Shown here piece by piece: positions 44,013 through 52,360 of a DNA stretch of 64,000 nucleotides (position 1 is the stretch's first letter; the number at the start of each line of letters is the position of its first letter). The notes under the pieces are model-generated. The model saw only the letters and a list, made by a program, of their open reading frames with translations, ran no database searches and had not been told where the DNA came from. This DNA is from CAXBCP01 sp963974055 (GTDB lineage: Bacteria > Pseudomonadota > Alphaproteobacteria > MPNO01 > UBA830): the NCBI GenBank assembly GCA_963974055.1, contig CAXBCP010000007.1, positions 107,732-171,731 of the forward strand, read 5' to 3'. The position numbers and the translations under genes are program-made.

Positions 44013-44432
44013 TCCCCCCGTGTTTCTTAAGCTTACTCAGTATCTCTTATGCTTACTCAGACAGTGCGATGATGTGTTTGTTATTGATAGAATCGCACCA
44101 CTTATGGGTGAAAGTGTTGTTTTCTTTTCTAATACTGTCAACCCTCTGATCTGCCATCTGGGCGCCGGACCTGGGTTTTCGACCGCGCATAAACGGTTCT
44201 GGCGGCGGGCGAGGTGACGTTTTTTCGGGCCGGCATCCGATCGGGAGCGTGGCGGTCGGCGGGATGCAAAGACGGTCCGGGGCGTCGCAAAGGCGGGCGG
44301 CCTCCGCTATGGTTCCGTGCTGTGGGATGCGTGTCGGAGAGTGAAAATTGACGTCAGACGGCGCTGCGGCGATGTCCGGTCCTCGGGGGGCGCAGGCGGG
44401 ATGGTAACGGCTGTCCCCGGGCGGTTGCGCGC
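44013..44432. other. 420-bp divergent intergenic region, AT-rich near the accessory cluster
   Basis: Between the 915-aa gene (minus) and the BT1-like transporter (plus). The first 130 bp are AT-rich and hold a 16-bp direct repeat (44025-44060); the rest returns to high GC with no evident gene. A 96-codon plus-strand frame overlapping the start of the 915-aa gene has no support. Confidence 0.55.
44025..44060. promoter_or_regulatory. 16-bp direct repeat upstream of the accessory cluster
   Basis: TCTTAAGCTTACTCAG (44025-44040) and TCTTATGCTTACTCAG (44045-44060), one mismatch, 20-bp period (two helical turns), starting 12 bp upstream of the 915-aa ATG. The spacing suits a regulator binding one face of DNA. 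It could alternatively be a remnant of an integration junction. Confidence 0.6.
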
Positions 44433-46109
44433 ATGTCCGCCCGGTTGGTCGAGATATTCCGGCCCGGCGGCCCGGCCATGACCGCCGGTGCCGTGGCCGG
44501 CTGGCTCGACCGAGTTTTCGTCGATCTCGCCCGCCAGTTCCGCTGGTCCTATCTGCCGCCCTTGATGGTCTATCTCGCGGCGGGAGTATCCGGCCTGACG
44601 GCGGTGGTCGGCGCGTTCTTTATCAAGGAATATCTCGGGCTCTCGGCGGCGTTTCTCGCGGGGCTCGGTTTCTGGGCGGGCATTCCCTGGGTGCTCAAGA
44701 TGCCGCTCGGCCACCTCGTCGACCTGATCTGGCGCTGGAAGGCCGTCCTCATCTATCTCGGCGCGAGCCTGATCGCGTGCAGCCTGTCGATCATGTACGG
44801 CCTGATCGCCCACACCGAATTCATGACCCGCTTCATGTCGGTCGAGGCCTGGTACGTGCTCAGCGTCCTGATGTCGCCGGTCGGCTACGTCATCCAGGAT
44901 GTTGTCGCCGACGCCATGACGGTGGAGGCCGTGCCGCTTGTCGATTCCCGCGGGGCGCCCTTTCCGGAGCGCGATATCAAGGCCATGCACACGACCATGC
45001 AGACCCTTGGCCGGGTTGCCATCATCGGCGGTCTGGTCGCCGTCGCCGCCCTGAACATCAGCATGTTTTCCGACGTCGCGTCGATGTCGCAGGCGGAAAA
45101 GGTGGCCGTGTACGGCGAAATCTACCGGCTGGCGCTGATCATCCCGGCGATATCGGTGGCCGGCGTCGTGCTCGGCAGCGTGTCGCTGCGCCGCCGGGCG
45201 CGGGCGCTGCGGCGCCAGGGGTTCGACGAGCAGCGCATCCGGCAGCTGCTCTCCGACCCGGCGGCCGAAACCGCGCCGAACTGGTGGGTCTTCGGCGGCA
45301 GTCTCGCCTTTGTCGCGTTCACGCTTGCCGTCGGTCTGGGCGACGTGCCGTTCGCCCAGGAAATCATCTTCACCGGGTCGATGGCCATCGTGCTGTTCCT
45401 GATGAAACGCCTCATGCTCGAACTCGACCCCGATGTCAGGGGGGCGTTGCTGGGAACGGCGATTATCATATTCGTCTTTCGCGCCGTTCCGCTGCCCGGG
45501 CCGGGCGCGACATGGTGGGAGATCGACATTCTCGGGTTCGATCAGCGCTTCCTGTCGGTGCTCTCGCTGATCTCGTCCGGTCTTGCCCTTGCCGGCATGA
45601 TTATCCTGCGCCCGTTGATGGCGACGCGGTCGATCGCTTATGTGGTCGCCCTGCTGACCGTTGCCGCCGGTCTATTGTCGCTGCCGAATATCGGGCTGTA
45701 TTACGGCATTCACGAATGGACGGCGCAGCGGACGGGGGGCGTCGTCGATGCCCATTTCATCGCCATATTCGATACCGCGCTGGAATCGCCGCTGGCGCAG
45801 GTCGCCATGATTCCGATGCTTGCCTGGATCGCCAGGAACGCGCCGTCGCATCTGAAGGCGACATTCTTCGCCGTGATGGCGTCCTTCACGAATCTGGCCC
45901 TGTCGGCGAGCAGTCTCGGCACGAAATACCTCAACCAGGCGTTCGAGATTGCGCGCGAGGTCAGGGACCGGACGACGGGCGCCGTGACGGTGCCGGCGGA
46001 TTACGGCGATCTCGGATGGCTGCTGATCGTCGTTGCGCTGATCACGGTGGCGTTGCCGCTCGCAACGATCTGGGCGGTGCAGCGCTCGCGGCTCCGGACG
46101 CGGCAATAG
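44433..46109 (+). CDS. BT1-family (folate/biopterin-like) transporter
   Basis: 558 aa, about 12 membrane helices. The early region FIKEYLGLSAAFLAGLGFWAGIPWVLKMPLGHLVDLIWRW resembles the BT1/FBT group of the major facilitator superfamily (YLGLS....PWxxKxxxGxxxD), and QDVVADAMTVEAVP fits the same family. Bacterial BT1 members are poorly characterised; the substrate is unknown. ATG 44433 is the longest start; ATG 44478 (MTAGAVAG) is an alternative, as neither has a clear ribosome site. High GC, unlike the accessory cluster to its left. Confidence 0.75.
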   Translation: MSARLVEIFRPGGPAMTAGAVAGWLDRVFVDLARQFRWSYLPPLMVYLAAGVSGLTAVVGAFFIKEYLGLSAAFLAGLGFWAGIPWVLKMPLGHLVDLIWRWKAVLIYLGASLIACSLSIMYGLIAHTEFMTRFMSVEAWYVLSVLMSPVGYVIQDVVADAMTVEAVPLVDSRGAPFPERDIKAMHTTMQTLGRVAIIGGLVAVAALNISMFSDVASMSQAEKVAVYGEIYRLALIIPAISVAGVVLGSVSLRRRARALRRQGFDEQRIRQLLSDPAAETAPNWWVFGGSLAFVAFTLAVGLGDVPFAQEIIFTGSMAIVLFLMKRLMLELDPDVRGALLGTAIIIFVFRAVPLPGPGATWWEIDILGFDQRFLSVLSLISSGLALAGMIILRPLMATRSIAYVVALLTVAAGLLSLPNIGLYYGIHEWTAQRTGGVVDAHFIAIFDTALESPLAQVAMIPMLAWIARNAPSHLKATFFAVMASFTNLALSASSLGTKYLNQAFEIAREVRDRTTGAVTVPADYGDLGWLLIVVALITVALPLATIWAVQRSRLRTRQ

Positions 46110-46208
46110 GGTATTGCCTGTTCTGACGGCGCCGGCCCGGTGCTCCCGTCAGGGGGCATCCGGGCCGATTGTCGTATCTCCGGTTCGTCACGTCACCGGG
46201 GTTGCCGG

Positions 46209-48494
46209 TTACTTTTTGGTTGGCTTGGCTTTCACGGCGACTTTCGCGACCTTGACGAATTTGGACGTGAAACCGGAAGACGGTTTCTTGTCCCCCGAGA
46301 TCAGGAAGCTCCAGTAGCCGAACAGTTCGCTGTTGCCGGCATCCGTCTTCACCAGCCGCGCCATGCCGGGATCGTACTTGGCATGGGCGACGGCGTTCAG
46401 AAGTTTCGGCCGGGCATTGGCGATTTCGGTCACCTGGTCGATCGCCGTCGTGCCGATCATGAACGCGACCGAGATGATGATCTGCGGCCCGGCGCTGCCG
46501 GCGGCCGACAGAAGCCGCTGCGTCGACTGCTTGGCGATCAGTTCGATCGTCCGCTGGGTCGCAATCCCGGCCAGTTTCTGGGACACCTGCTTGGTGACGC
46601 CGGATACCGTGGACTTGACCAGTTTCTCGACCGCGAACTCGACGGCCTTGCCGATGGCAAGCTCCGCCGCGGTCTCCGCGCCGTATTTCAGGGCGCTTTC
46701 CGGATCGCTGAAATCGGCGAAGCCGCTGCCCGCCGCATCCAGGAGGATGCCAAGCACGTCGCCGAGGACCGGGATGGATCCGGTGGCGATGCCGATCGCG
46801 GTGCCGGCGCTGCCGATGGCCATGGAATTCATCATGGCGACGACCGAGAAGTCCGGCGGAACGGTGCCGTAATCGATCATCTTCATCAGCCCGGGGCTGC
46901 GGTTCTCCTTGCCGCGCCAATAGGTGTCGGCGGCTTTCCAGGCGTCATAGGCGGCAAGTGCGTCCTTGGCGATATGGGTGCGCTTGGCGACGATGTGATC
47001 GCGGAACGCTTTCACCAGTTTCTTTTCGGCCGCGCTCGCCTTTTTGGGCTCGCCCGCCGCAACCAGCACCCGCGCCAGCACTGCGGCTGCTGCCGCCGTG
47101 CTCTCATGCGGCGCGGTCACGAAGGTTTTGACTTCCTTGTCCCAGGCTTTCTTGTAGCTGAGCTTCTTGTTGGACTTGGAGGCCGACAGGGCGGTCTGCT
47201 TGATCGCGTCTGCGATCATGCCGGGGTTGCGCTTGGTGATGTCGAACAGGACTTCCTCGGCCCCGGCGAGGCCGAACAGGCCGGGCTCGTCGAAGGGTTG
47301 CGAATACCACGCCATGTGCTTGGCCGCGCAGGCCTTCGCGCTTTTGACGCTCGACAGGGTGCGGTCGTAGCCGTCGGGGCAGGACCAGCAGGTGCCGCTT
47401 TTGACGGTGGCGACTTTCTTGCCCTTCAGTTCGGGGCGTTTCTTGTAATCGTTTGCGGTCAGGCCGATGAAGTCGAATACCTGTCCTGCCGGGCAGGTCA
47501 GGTCGGCTTTCTTGGTGGCGGTCTTGAATTCGACGCCGCCGCCTTTTTCGCAGGCCTTGCTGCCGTGGACCGGAAATATTGTGCGGTCCCAGGCCTTGTT
47601 GCAGGTCCAGCAGGAACCGCCCTTGCCGCCGCGCTGGTACAGGGGATCCTTGAATTCGCCCGGCCCGCAGGTCGCCTTTTTGACATGGCTGGCCTTCGCC
47701 TGTTTTTCGGCGATGTTCTTGAAGCAGGCCTTGGCGCTATGGATATGGGCGGCGGAGCGTTTGTACCCCGACGGGCAGCTGTGACAATTGCCGTCCGCGG
47801 CATCCCAGAACTGGCCTTTGGCGCAGTCGGTTTTCAGCAGGCCTTTGCCCTTGCCGTGTTCCTTGGCTTTGCGGTGATCCCGCGTGGCGGCAACGAAACA
47901 GGCGTTCTTGGCGTCGACATGGGCCGCCGAGCGTTTGTAGCCGGCTGGGCATTTGCGGCATTCGCCGCCGCGGATGCCGTCATGGAACGAACCGGGGGGG
48001 CAGACGGGCCCCATGAAGTTCGCCTTGCCGAACTTGCCGCGGATTTTCTTGTTCGGCTTGCTGCAGGCGCGGGCGCTGTCGACGGCCGCGAGGGTCCGCT
48101 TGAAGCCGGCCGGGCACGACCAGCATTGCCACTTGCCGATATCGAAAAACGATCCCTTGGGGCACTTGCCGAGCGCCTTGGATTCGAAGGTCGCGGGCTT
48201 GTCGGCGCATTTTTTCTGGTTGGCGCCGCCGCAGATCGGGCCGCTCCGCCGCGGGGGGCTGGTTACGGTGATCGCCGACGTCGTCGATCCGCCGACGTTC
48301 AAGGTGCCGAGCTGCTTGTTCAGGGTCGGGCTGGTGGTGACGATGATCGTCGACGGGCCCGGCGTGATCTGGATGGTGTTGTTGACGACAATCTCGCCGC
48401 TTTGCGCCCGCGCATCCGGCGCGGCGGCAGACAGCATGAAAATCCCGGCGAGCAGGATGGCAAAATACCTGCCCAGGCGCAGCGTATCGATCAT
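46209..48494 (-). CDS. Secreted Cys-repeat protein with hydrophobic C-terminal region, hypothetical
   Basis: 761 aa from ATG 48494, with GGGGGA directly upstream. Signal peptide about 1-31 (ILLAGIFMLSAAAPDARAQ). Five Cys repeats at about 111-389 each have C-x(n)-C-x2-C-x16-C with core CPxGYKRSxxxVxxxxAC; n varies (12, 13, 12, 18, 34) but CxxC-x16-C is invariant. This resembles eukaryotic EGF/TNFR-like or GCC2/GCC3 modules. The C-terminal half is helical with hydrophobic stretches (about 550-590 and 672-686, rich in Gly/Ala/Ile), a possible membrane-insertion region. Highly basic. Not recognised. Convergent with the BT1-like gene. Confidence 0.8.
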   Translation of the reverse strand: MIDTLRLGRYFAILLAGIFMLSAAAPDARAQSGEIVVNNTIQITPGPSTIIVTTSPTLNKQLGTLNVGGSTTSAITVTSPPRRSGPICGGANQKKCADKPATFESKALGKCPKGSFFDIGKWQCWSCPAGFKRTLAAVDSARACSKPNKKIRGKFGKANFMGPVCPPGSFHDGIRGGECRKCPAGYKRSAAHVDAKNACFVAATRDHRKAKEHGKGKGLLKTDCAKGQFWDAADGNCHSCPSGYKRSAAHIHSAKACFKNIAEKQAKASHVKKATCGPGEFKDPLYQRGGKGGSCWTCNKAWDRTIFPVHGSKACEKGGGVEFKTATKKADLTCPAGQVFDFIGLTANDYKKRPELKGKKVATVKSGTCWSCPDGYDRTLSSVKSAKACAAKHMAWYSQPFDEPGLFGLAGAEEVLFDITKRNPGMIADAIKQTALSASKSNKKLSYKKAWDKEVKTFVTAPHESTAAAAAVLARVLVAAGEPKKASAAEKKLVKAFRDHIVAKRTHIAKDALAAYDAWKAADTYWRGKENRSPGLMKMIDYGTVPPDFSVVAMMNSMAIGSAGTAIGIATGSIPVLGDVLGILLDAAGSGFADFSDPESALKYGAETAAELAIGKAVEFAVEKLVKSTVSGVTKQVSQKLAGIATQRTIELIAKQSTQRLLSAAGSAGPQIIISVAFMIGTTAIDQVTEIANARPKLLNAVAHAKYDPGMARLVKTDAGNSELFGYWSFLISGDKKPSSGFTSKFVKVAKVAVKAKPTKK

Positions 48495-48540
48495 GAATTC
48501 CCCCATTAAGCCGGCTCCGCGGAGCCGGCGGTCAGTGATT

Positions 48541-48588
48541 GAGCCCCAGTATATGATTGAGCCCCAGTATATTGAGGCCCAGTATAGC
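48541..48588 (+). repeat. 15-bp tandem repeat (GAGGCCC family), locus B
   Basis: Units GAGCCCCAGTATATGATT (18 bp, 48541-48558), GAGCCCCAGTATATT (48559-48573) and GAGGCCCAGTATAGC (48574-48588). They lie 47-94 bp upstream of the 761-aa Cys-repeat gene. Here the GAGGCCC strand is opposite to the gene, unlike loci A and C. Confidence 0.75.
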
Positions 48589-48660
48589 GGGTCGACCGTA
48601 CAATGCGAAACCTGAACCCCGCCTGAACGGGGCGAAAACCCTGATCGAACGGGGCCAAAA

Positions 48661-48691
48661 GAAAAAACCCCGGAAACCAGGGTTTCCGGGG
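48661..48691 (-). terminator. Rho-independent terminator
   Basis: CCCCGGAAACC (48668-48678), 2-nt loop, GGTTTCCGGGG (48681-48691): perfect 11-bp stem. On the minus strand it is followed by TTTTTT (48667-48662). It terminates the minus-strand transcript (ncRNA candidate and/or lysR read-through). Confidence 0.8.
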
Positions 48692-48840
48692 AAAGTTTAA
48701 CAGGGAGGCTTCACGTCTGGGAGACGTAGGATCCTAGGACCCTCGGATCCGAAGACCCTTGCCGGGCAAGCCCAGCTGGGCAGTGCGTCCAGAGGATGCT
48801 CTGCCGGTCCACCTTAAATAGGCCTGCTGTTAGGGAATTT
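48661..48840 (-). ncRNA. Structured small RNA candidate (6S-like architecture)
   Basis: Read on minus, the ends can pair (UAACAG near 48832 with CUGUUA near 48698, then GGC with GCC), closing a structure that contains several hairpins: GCCCAGCUGGGC, CUUGCC-C-GGCAAG, a CGGAUCCG palindrome and ACGUCU-CCC-AGACGU. It ends in a strong terminator with U-run. A long closing stem, internal bulges and a terminal arm are reminiscent of 6S RNA, but I cannot confirm the family and the usual zapA neighbour is absent. Could alternatively be a 3' UTR of lysR. Confidence 0.4.
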
Positions 48841-48906
48841 GAATTGCCCGTTTGGGAAATCAGCTATGCAGCAAACGCATAGGCGCAACGATTTGAAACA
48901 AATGGA

Positions 48907-49797
48907 TTATTTGTGCCGCGAGCTGATGCTGCGCAGCAAAAAGTCGCGAAATGCCACAATTCGCTGCGAATGGCGCAGCTCTTCCGGATAGACCAGGAAA
49001 ACGTCGAACTGCGGGCCTTCGAGCTCGGGCATGATGGGCACGAGATCGTGGGCAAGCTGGCCCATATAGTCGGGCAGCGACGCGATCCCGAGCCCGCTCG
49101 CGGCGGCGCGGAACATGGCGTAGATGTTGTTGACGCGCAGCATCGGCTCACGGATTTCGCCCGCGGGCATGCCGGCGCCCAGCAGCCAGTTGATCTCCGT
49201 GAACGGCTGGTGGAACGAATCGTCATAGGCGATGAACTGGTGCTTATCGAGGTCGTTGATCCCGCGCGGCGTGCCGTGATCCTTCAGGTATCCCGGCGAG
49301 GCGAACACCCGGTGATGCATCGTCAGCAGCGGGCGCCGCACCAGATCGCCCTGGGTCGGCGGCGACATGCGGATCGCGACGTCGGCTTCGCCCATGCTGA
49401 GGTCGAGCTCGTCCTCGCTGACGATCAGCGTGACCTGGATATCGGGATAGCGCTCGATGAATTCCTTGAGCCGTTCGGTCAGCCAGATCGAGCCAAACGC
49501 CACCGTCGTGGTGATGCGAAGCGGCCCCTGCGGCTTGTCGCGCGCTTCCGACACCAGCGATTCGGCGATCGCGACCTTGGCGAACACTTCCTTCGCGGTC
49601 GAATACAGGGTTTCGCCCGATTCCGTCAGTTTCAGGCCGCGCGCATGGCGGTGAAACAGCGGCACGTTGAGCGATTGTTCGAGCGACGACACCTGGCGGC
49701 TGACCGACGACTGCGACAGGTTCAGTATTTCGCCCGCATGCGTGAAGCTGCCGGCTTCGGCGACCGCGTGAAATACCCTGAGCTTGTCCCAATCCAT
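48907..49797 (-). CDS. LysR-family transcriptional regulator
   Basis: 296 aa. N-terminal helix-turn-helix MDWDKLRVFHAVAEAGSFTHAGEILNLSQSSVSRQVSSLEQSL, then a periplasmic-binding-like effector domain (PLRITTTVAFGSIWLTERLKEF...). The close link to trxB (31 bp downstream, same strand) suggests a redox-related regulon, but the effector is unknown. Typical length and motifs for the family. Confidence 0.93.
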   Translation of the reverse strand: MDWDKLRVFHAVAEAGSFTHAGEILNLSQSSVSRQVSSLEQSLNVPLFHRHARGLKLTESGETLYSTAKEVFAKVAIAESLVSEARDKPQGPLRITTTVAFGSIWLTERLKEFIERYPDIQVTLIVSEDELDLSMGEADVAIRMSPPTQGDLVRRPLLTMHHRVFASPGYLKDHGTPRGINDLDKHQFIAYDDSFHQPFTEINWLLGAGMPAGEIREPMLRVNNIYAMFRAAASGLGIASLPDYMGQLAHDLVPIMPELEGPQFDVFLVYPEELRHSQRIVAFRDFLLRSISSRHK

Positions 49798-49828
49798 GTC
49801 GCGCTACCCGATCCTCTACCCTTGGGTC

Positions 49829-50797
49829 CTATTCCGCCGCCTGCGATGCGTCGCTTTCGAGCTCGGCGATGAATTTCTCGGCTTCCAGCGCGGCCATGCA
49901 GCCGGTGCCGGCGGCGGTAACCGCCTGGCGGTATGTCTTGTCCTGCACGTCGCCGGCGGCGAACACGCCGGGGACGCTGGTGCGGGTCGAATCCGGCGCC
50001 GTGATCAGATAGCCCTCGTCGTCCATGTCCAGCTTGCCCCTGAACAGCTGTGTCGCCGGGTCGTGGCCGATGGCGATGAACACGCCGTCGACGGCGAGAC
50101 CGGTCACCGCATCGGTCTTTACGTTGCGGACCTTCACGCCGGTAACGCCGAGCGGGTCCTCGGTGCCGACCACCTCGTCGACCGCCGAATCCCACATGAC
50201 CTCGATCCGGTCGTGTTTCAGCAGCCGGTCCTGGAGGATCTTTTCGGCGCGCAACGTATCGCGCCGGTGGATCAGCGTCACCTTGGTGGCGTGGTTGGTC
50301 AGATACAGCGCTTCCTCGACCGCGGTGTTGCCGCCGCCGACGACCGCGACCTCTTTTTCGCGGAAAAAGAACCCGTCGCAGGTCGCGCAGGCCGACACGC
50401 CGAAGCCCTGGAATTTCTGTTCCGTGTCGAGCCCCAGCCAGCGCGCCTGGGCGCCGGTCGAAACGATGATCGAATCGGCCGTATAGGTGTCGCCGGAATC
50501 GCCCTTGCAGACGAACGGCCGCCGGCTGAAATCGACATCGGTGATCAGGTCGTTGACCATTTTCGTGCCGACATGTTCGGCCTGGGCATGCATCTGTTCC
50601 ATCAGCCACGGCCCCTGGATGACGTCGGCAAAGCCGGGATAGTTCTCGACATCGGTCGTGATGCTCATCTGGCCGCCAAGCTCCATCCCGGTCACCAGCA
50701 TCGGCGACAGGGACGCCCGCGCCGTATAGACCGCCGCCGTATAGCCGGCCGGGCCGGACCCGATGATAAGGACCTGTATGCGATGATTTTCGGCCAT
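49829..50797 (-). CDS. trxB: Thioredoxin reductase
   Basis: 322 aa. FAD-binding GSGPAGYTAAVYTARA at the N-terminus, redox-active CATC (Cys137-Cys140), NADPH-binding VAVVGGGNTAVEEALYL and C-terminal GVFAAGDVQDKTYRQAVTAAGTGCMAA. It reduces thioredoxin with NADPH. No thioredoxin gene is adjacent. Followed by lysR on the same strand; divergent from bfr. Confidence 0.96.
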   Translation of the reverse strand: MAENHRIQVLIIGSGPAGYTAAVYTARASLSPMLVTGMELGGQMSITTDVENYPGFADVIQGPWLMEQMHAQAEHVGTKMVNDLITDVDFSRRPFVCKGDSGDTYTADSIIVSTGAQARWLGLDTEQKFQGFGVSACATCDGFFFREKEVAVVGGGNTAVEEALYLTNHATKVTLIHRRDTLRAEKILQDRLLKHDRIEVMWDSAVDEVVGTEDPLGVTGVKVRNVKTDAVTGLAVDGVFIAIGHDPATQLFRGKLDMDDEGYLITAPDSTRTSVPGVFAAGDVQDKTYRQAVTAAGTGCMAALEAEKFIAELESDASQAAE

Positions 50798-51073
50798 GCC
50801 GCGTTCCTGAATCGTTAGGGGAGCAAATGAAAGACGTGATCCAGATATTTAAGGCGGTCGCGCGCCATTGGCAATGCGGACGGTGAGGTCGATGTTTCCG
50901 GGACCCGGGCCGGGGAGCGTCACCGGCCGTCTCCGTTGTCGATTCCGGCTGTAAAAGGCTGTATGATCAGCGCCCGGGCAATTGCGTTTGGTGAAAAAAC
51001 CGTTGCCCGCCAGTTCCCCTGCCTGACCGCGGCACCGACCGCGGCACTGCACCGAAGACGAAAGGACATCGCG

Positions 51074-51553
51074 ATGAAAGGCGACAAGGAAGTTATCGTG
51101 CACCTCAATACCGTGCTGAAAAACGAATTGACGGCGATCAATCAGTATTTCCTGCATGCGCGCATGTTCGACAACTGGGGGCTGAAGGCGCTCGGGGAAT
51201 ACGAATACAAGGAATCGATCGACGAAATGAAGCACGCCGATCGGCTGATCGAACGTATCCTGTTCCTCGACGGCCTGCCGAATCTCCAGGATCTGGGGCG
51301 CTTGCGAATCGGCGAGGATATCAAGGAATCGCTGGAATGCGACCTGGCGCTGGAGCAGCAGTCCCACACCGATCTGATTGCCGCCGTCGCCCATTGCGAA
51401 ACGGTAAAGGATTACGTGTCGCGCGAACTCTTCGTCGATATCATGGAGAACGAGGAAGAGCATATCGACTGGCTCGAGACCCATCTGGAACTGATCGAAC
51501 GGGTCGGAATCCAGAACTTCCAGCAGTCGTTCATGGGCAGCAGCGACAGCTGA
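51074..51553 (+). CDS. bfr: Bacterioferritin
   Basis: 159 aa from ATG 51074, preceded by GAAAGGAC. All ferroxidase ligands of bacterioferritin are in register: Glu18, Glu51, His54, Glu94, Glu127, His130; haem-binding Met52 is also present. It forms a 24-mer that oxidises and stores iron. An upstream in-frame extension lacks family similarity and was rejected. The partner bfd is convergent 111 bp away. Confidence 0.96.
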   Translation: MKGDKEVIVHLNTVLKNELTAINQYFLHARMFDNWGLKALGEYEYKESIDEMKHADRLIERILFLDGLPNLQDLGRLRIGEDIKESLECDLALEQQSHTDLIAAVAHCETVKDYVSRELFVDIMENEEEHIDWLETHLELIERVGIQNFQQSFMGSSDS

Positions 51554-51664
51554 GCCGGCGTTTGGCGGTCGGGCCGCCGGTCCTGTCCACCGACGTCCGG
51601 TCTTTTATTGGTTCGGTCTGACGCAGAGGCTGATTGGTCGCAGGCAAGGGAACTTTGCGTGCGG

Positions 51665-51847
51665 TTACGCCGTGGCAACGGCGGCGGGCTGTTCCGAATC
51701 GACGATCGTCTGGATGAAATCTGTGCAGGTGGCGCAATGGGCTTCGCATCCCAGCGCTTCGTAAACGCGGTCCGCGGTGCGCGCGCCCGTCCGGGCGAGT
51801 TCGCGGACTTCGTTTTCGCGTATTGCATTGCATAAACAGACGAACAT
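51665..51847 (-). CDS. bfd: Bacterioferritin-associated ferredoxin
   Basis: 60 aa [2Fe-2S] protein. Cys4 and Cys6 (MFVCLCNAI) and Cys38/Cys41 (AHCATCTDFI) match the Bfd cluster ligands, and TADRVYEALGCEAHCATC is family-typical. Bfd donates electrons to bacterioferritin to release stored iron. Unlike E. coli, bfd and bfr are convergent here. A Fur-box-like palindrome lies 25 bp upstream of the start, consistent with induction under iron starvation. Confidence 0.93.
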   Translation of the reverse strand: MFVCLCNAIRENEVRELARTGARTADRVYEALGCEAHCATCTDFIQTIVDSEQPAAVATA

Positions 51848-52162
51848 CGGTGCGGCGTTCCCACTTATTTTAATTGCGAATGCTTCTCAATAACATTAAC
51901 GTAAGGCCAATTCCCTGATTGATCAATAAGGAATCTGGTGTGCCCGCATATTTTTTCCGTCACATCCGTCACCGCCATGCGGTGGACCCGGTCAAGGCCC
52001 GCCGCCGCGCCCTGCGGACGGCCGGAACGGCGGCAAACGGCGTGGCGCCGGGCGGCCGGACGGTTCTGCCGGCCGGCGCGAAAATCCTCGCTGCCATGTG
52101 GCGGTTGTTCCGGCGCTGACCGCCGGTCCCCGCCCGAAAAAGCGCGGCGCAGCGGGTCCAAT
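51848..52162. other. 315-bp intergenic region with Fur-type operator
   Basis: Holds the bfd promoter and Fur-like box in its AT-rich first 80 bp; the rest is GC-rich and contains no supported gene. An arginine-rich 66-codon plus-strand frame (51919-52119) is considered spurious. Confidence 0.5.
51872..51890. promoter_or_regulatory. Fur-box-like 19-bp palindrome upstream of bfd
   Basis: ATTGCGAATGCTTCTCAAT: halves ATTGCGAA and TTCTCAAT are inverted repeats (one mismatch) around TGC, the 19-bp layout of a Fur/Irr-type iron box, placed 25 bp upstream of the bfd ATG. Confidence 0.6.
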
Positions 52163-52360
52163 TCAGTTGGTAAGCCACGCATTGATCGTTTTCCTGGCGT
52201 CGGCTTCCGGGATATCCGGATGATGGAAGCTGAACACGGCCCGCGCGCTTTCAAGCGCCGCTTTCTGGCTCATGTTCCGTTTTCTCAGTTCCCCGAATGC
52301 CCGCACCACGGCGGTGCGGCAATCGCACTGATTCTCGTCCTGATCTGCTTCGCGTCCCAT
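52163..52360 (-). CDS. Small hypothetical protein
   Basis: 65 aa, MGREADQDENQCDCRTAVVRAF... ending KTINAWLTN. A GGGAG ribosome site 9 bases before the ATG and even helical composition (ALESARAVFSFHHPDIPEADARK) support expression. It has a CxC near the N-terminus and an acidic/basic alternating helix. The family is not recognised; the length and context are those of a small conserved alphaproteobacterial protein. It stands alone on minus. Confidence 0.55.
   Translation of the reverse strand: MGREADQDENQCDCRTAVVRAFGELRKRNMSQKAALESARAVFSFHHPDIPEADARKTINAWLTN

Larger units (their letters stand above)
48495..48906. other. 412-bp intergenic region with palindrome, 15-bp repeats and ncRNA candidate
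   Basis: Contains, left to right: a perfect 20-bp palindrome at 48510-48529, the 15-bp repeat array, and a structured minus-strand RNA candidate with a Rho-independent terminator. No protein-coding frame is convincing. Confidence 0.6.

Noticed and set aside
43927..44217. 96-codon plus-strand frame over the start of the 915-aa gene
   Set aside because: Runs antisense through a well-supported coding start and has no ribosome site or homology signal.
51919..52119. Arginine-rich 66-codon plus-strand frame downstream of the Fur box
   Set aside because: No ribosome site, no family resemblance, and the composition (RRRALRTAG...) looks like chance translation of GC-rich DNA; the iron box serves bfd.
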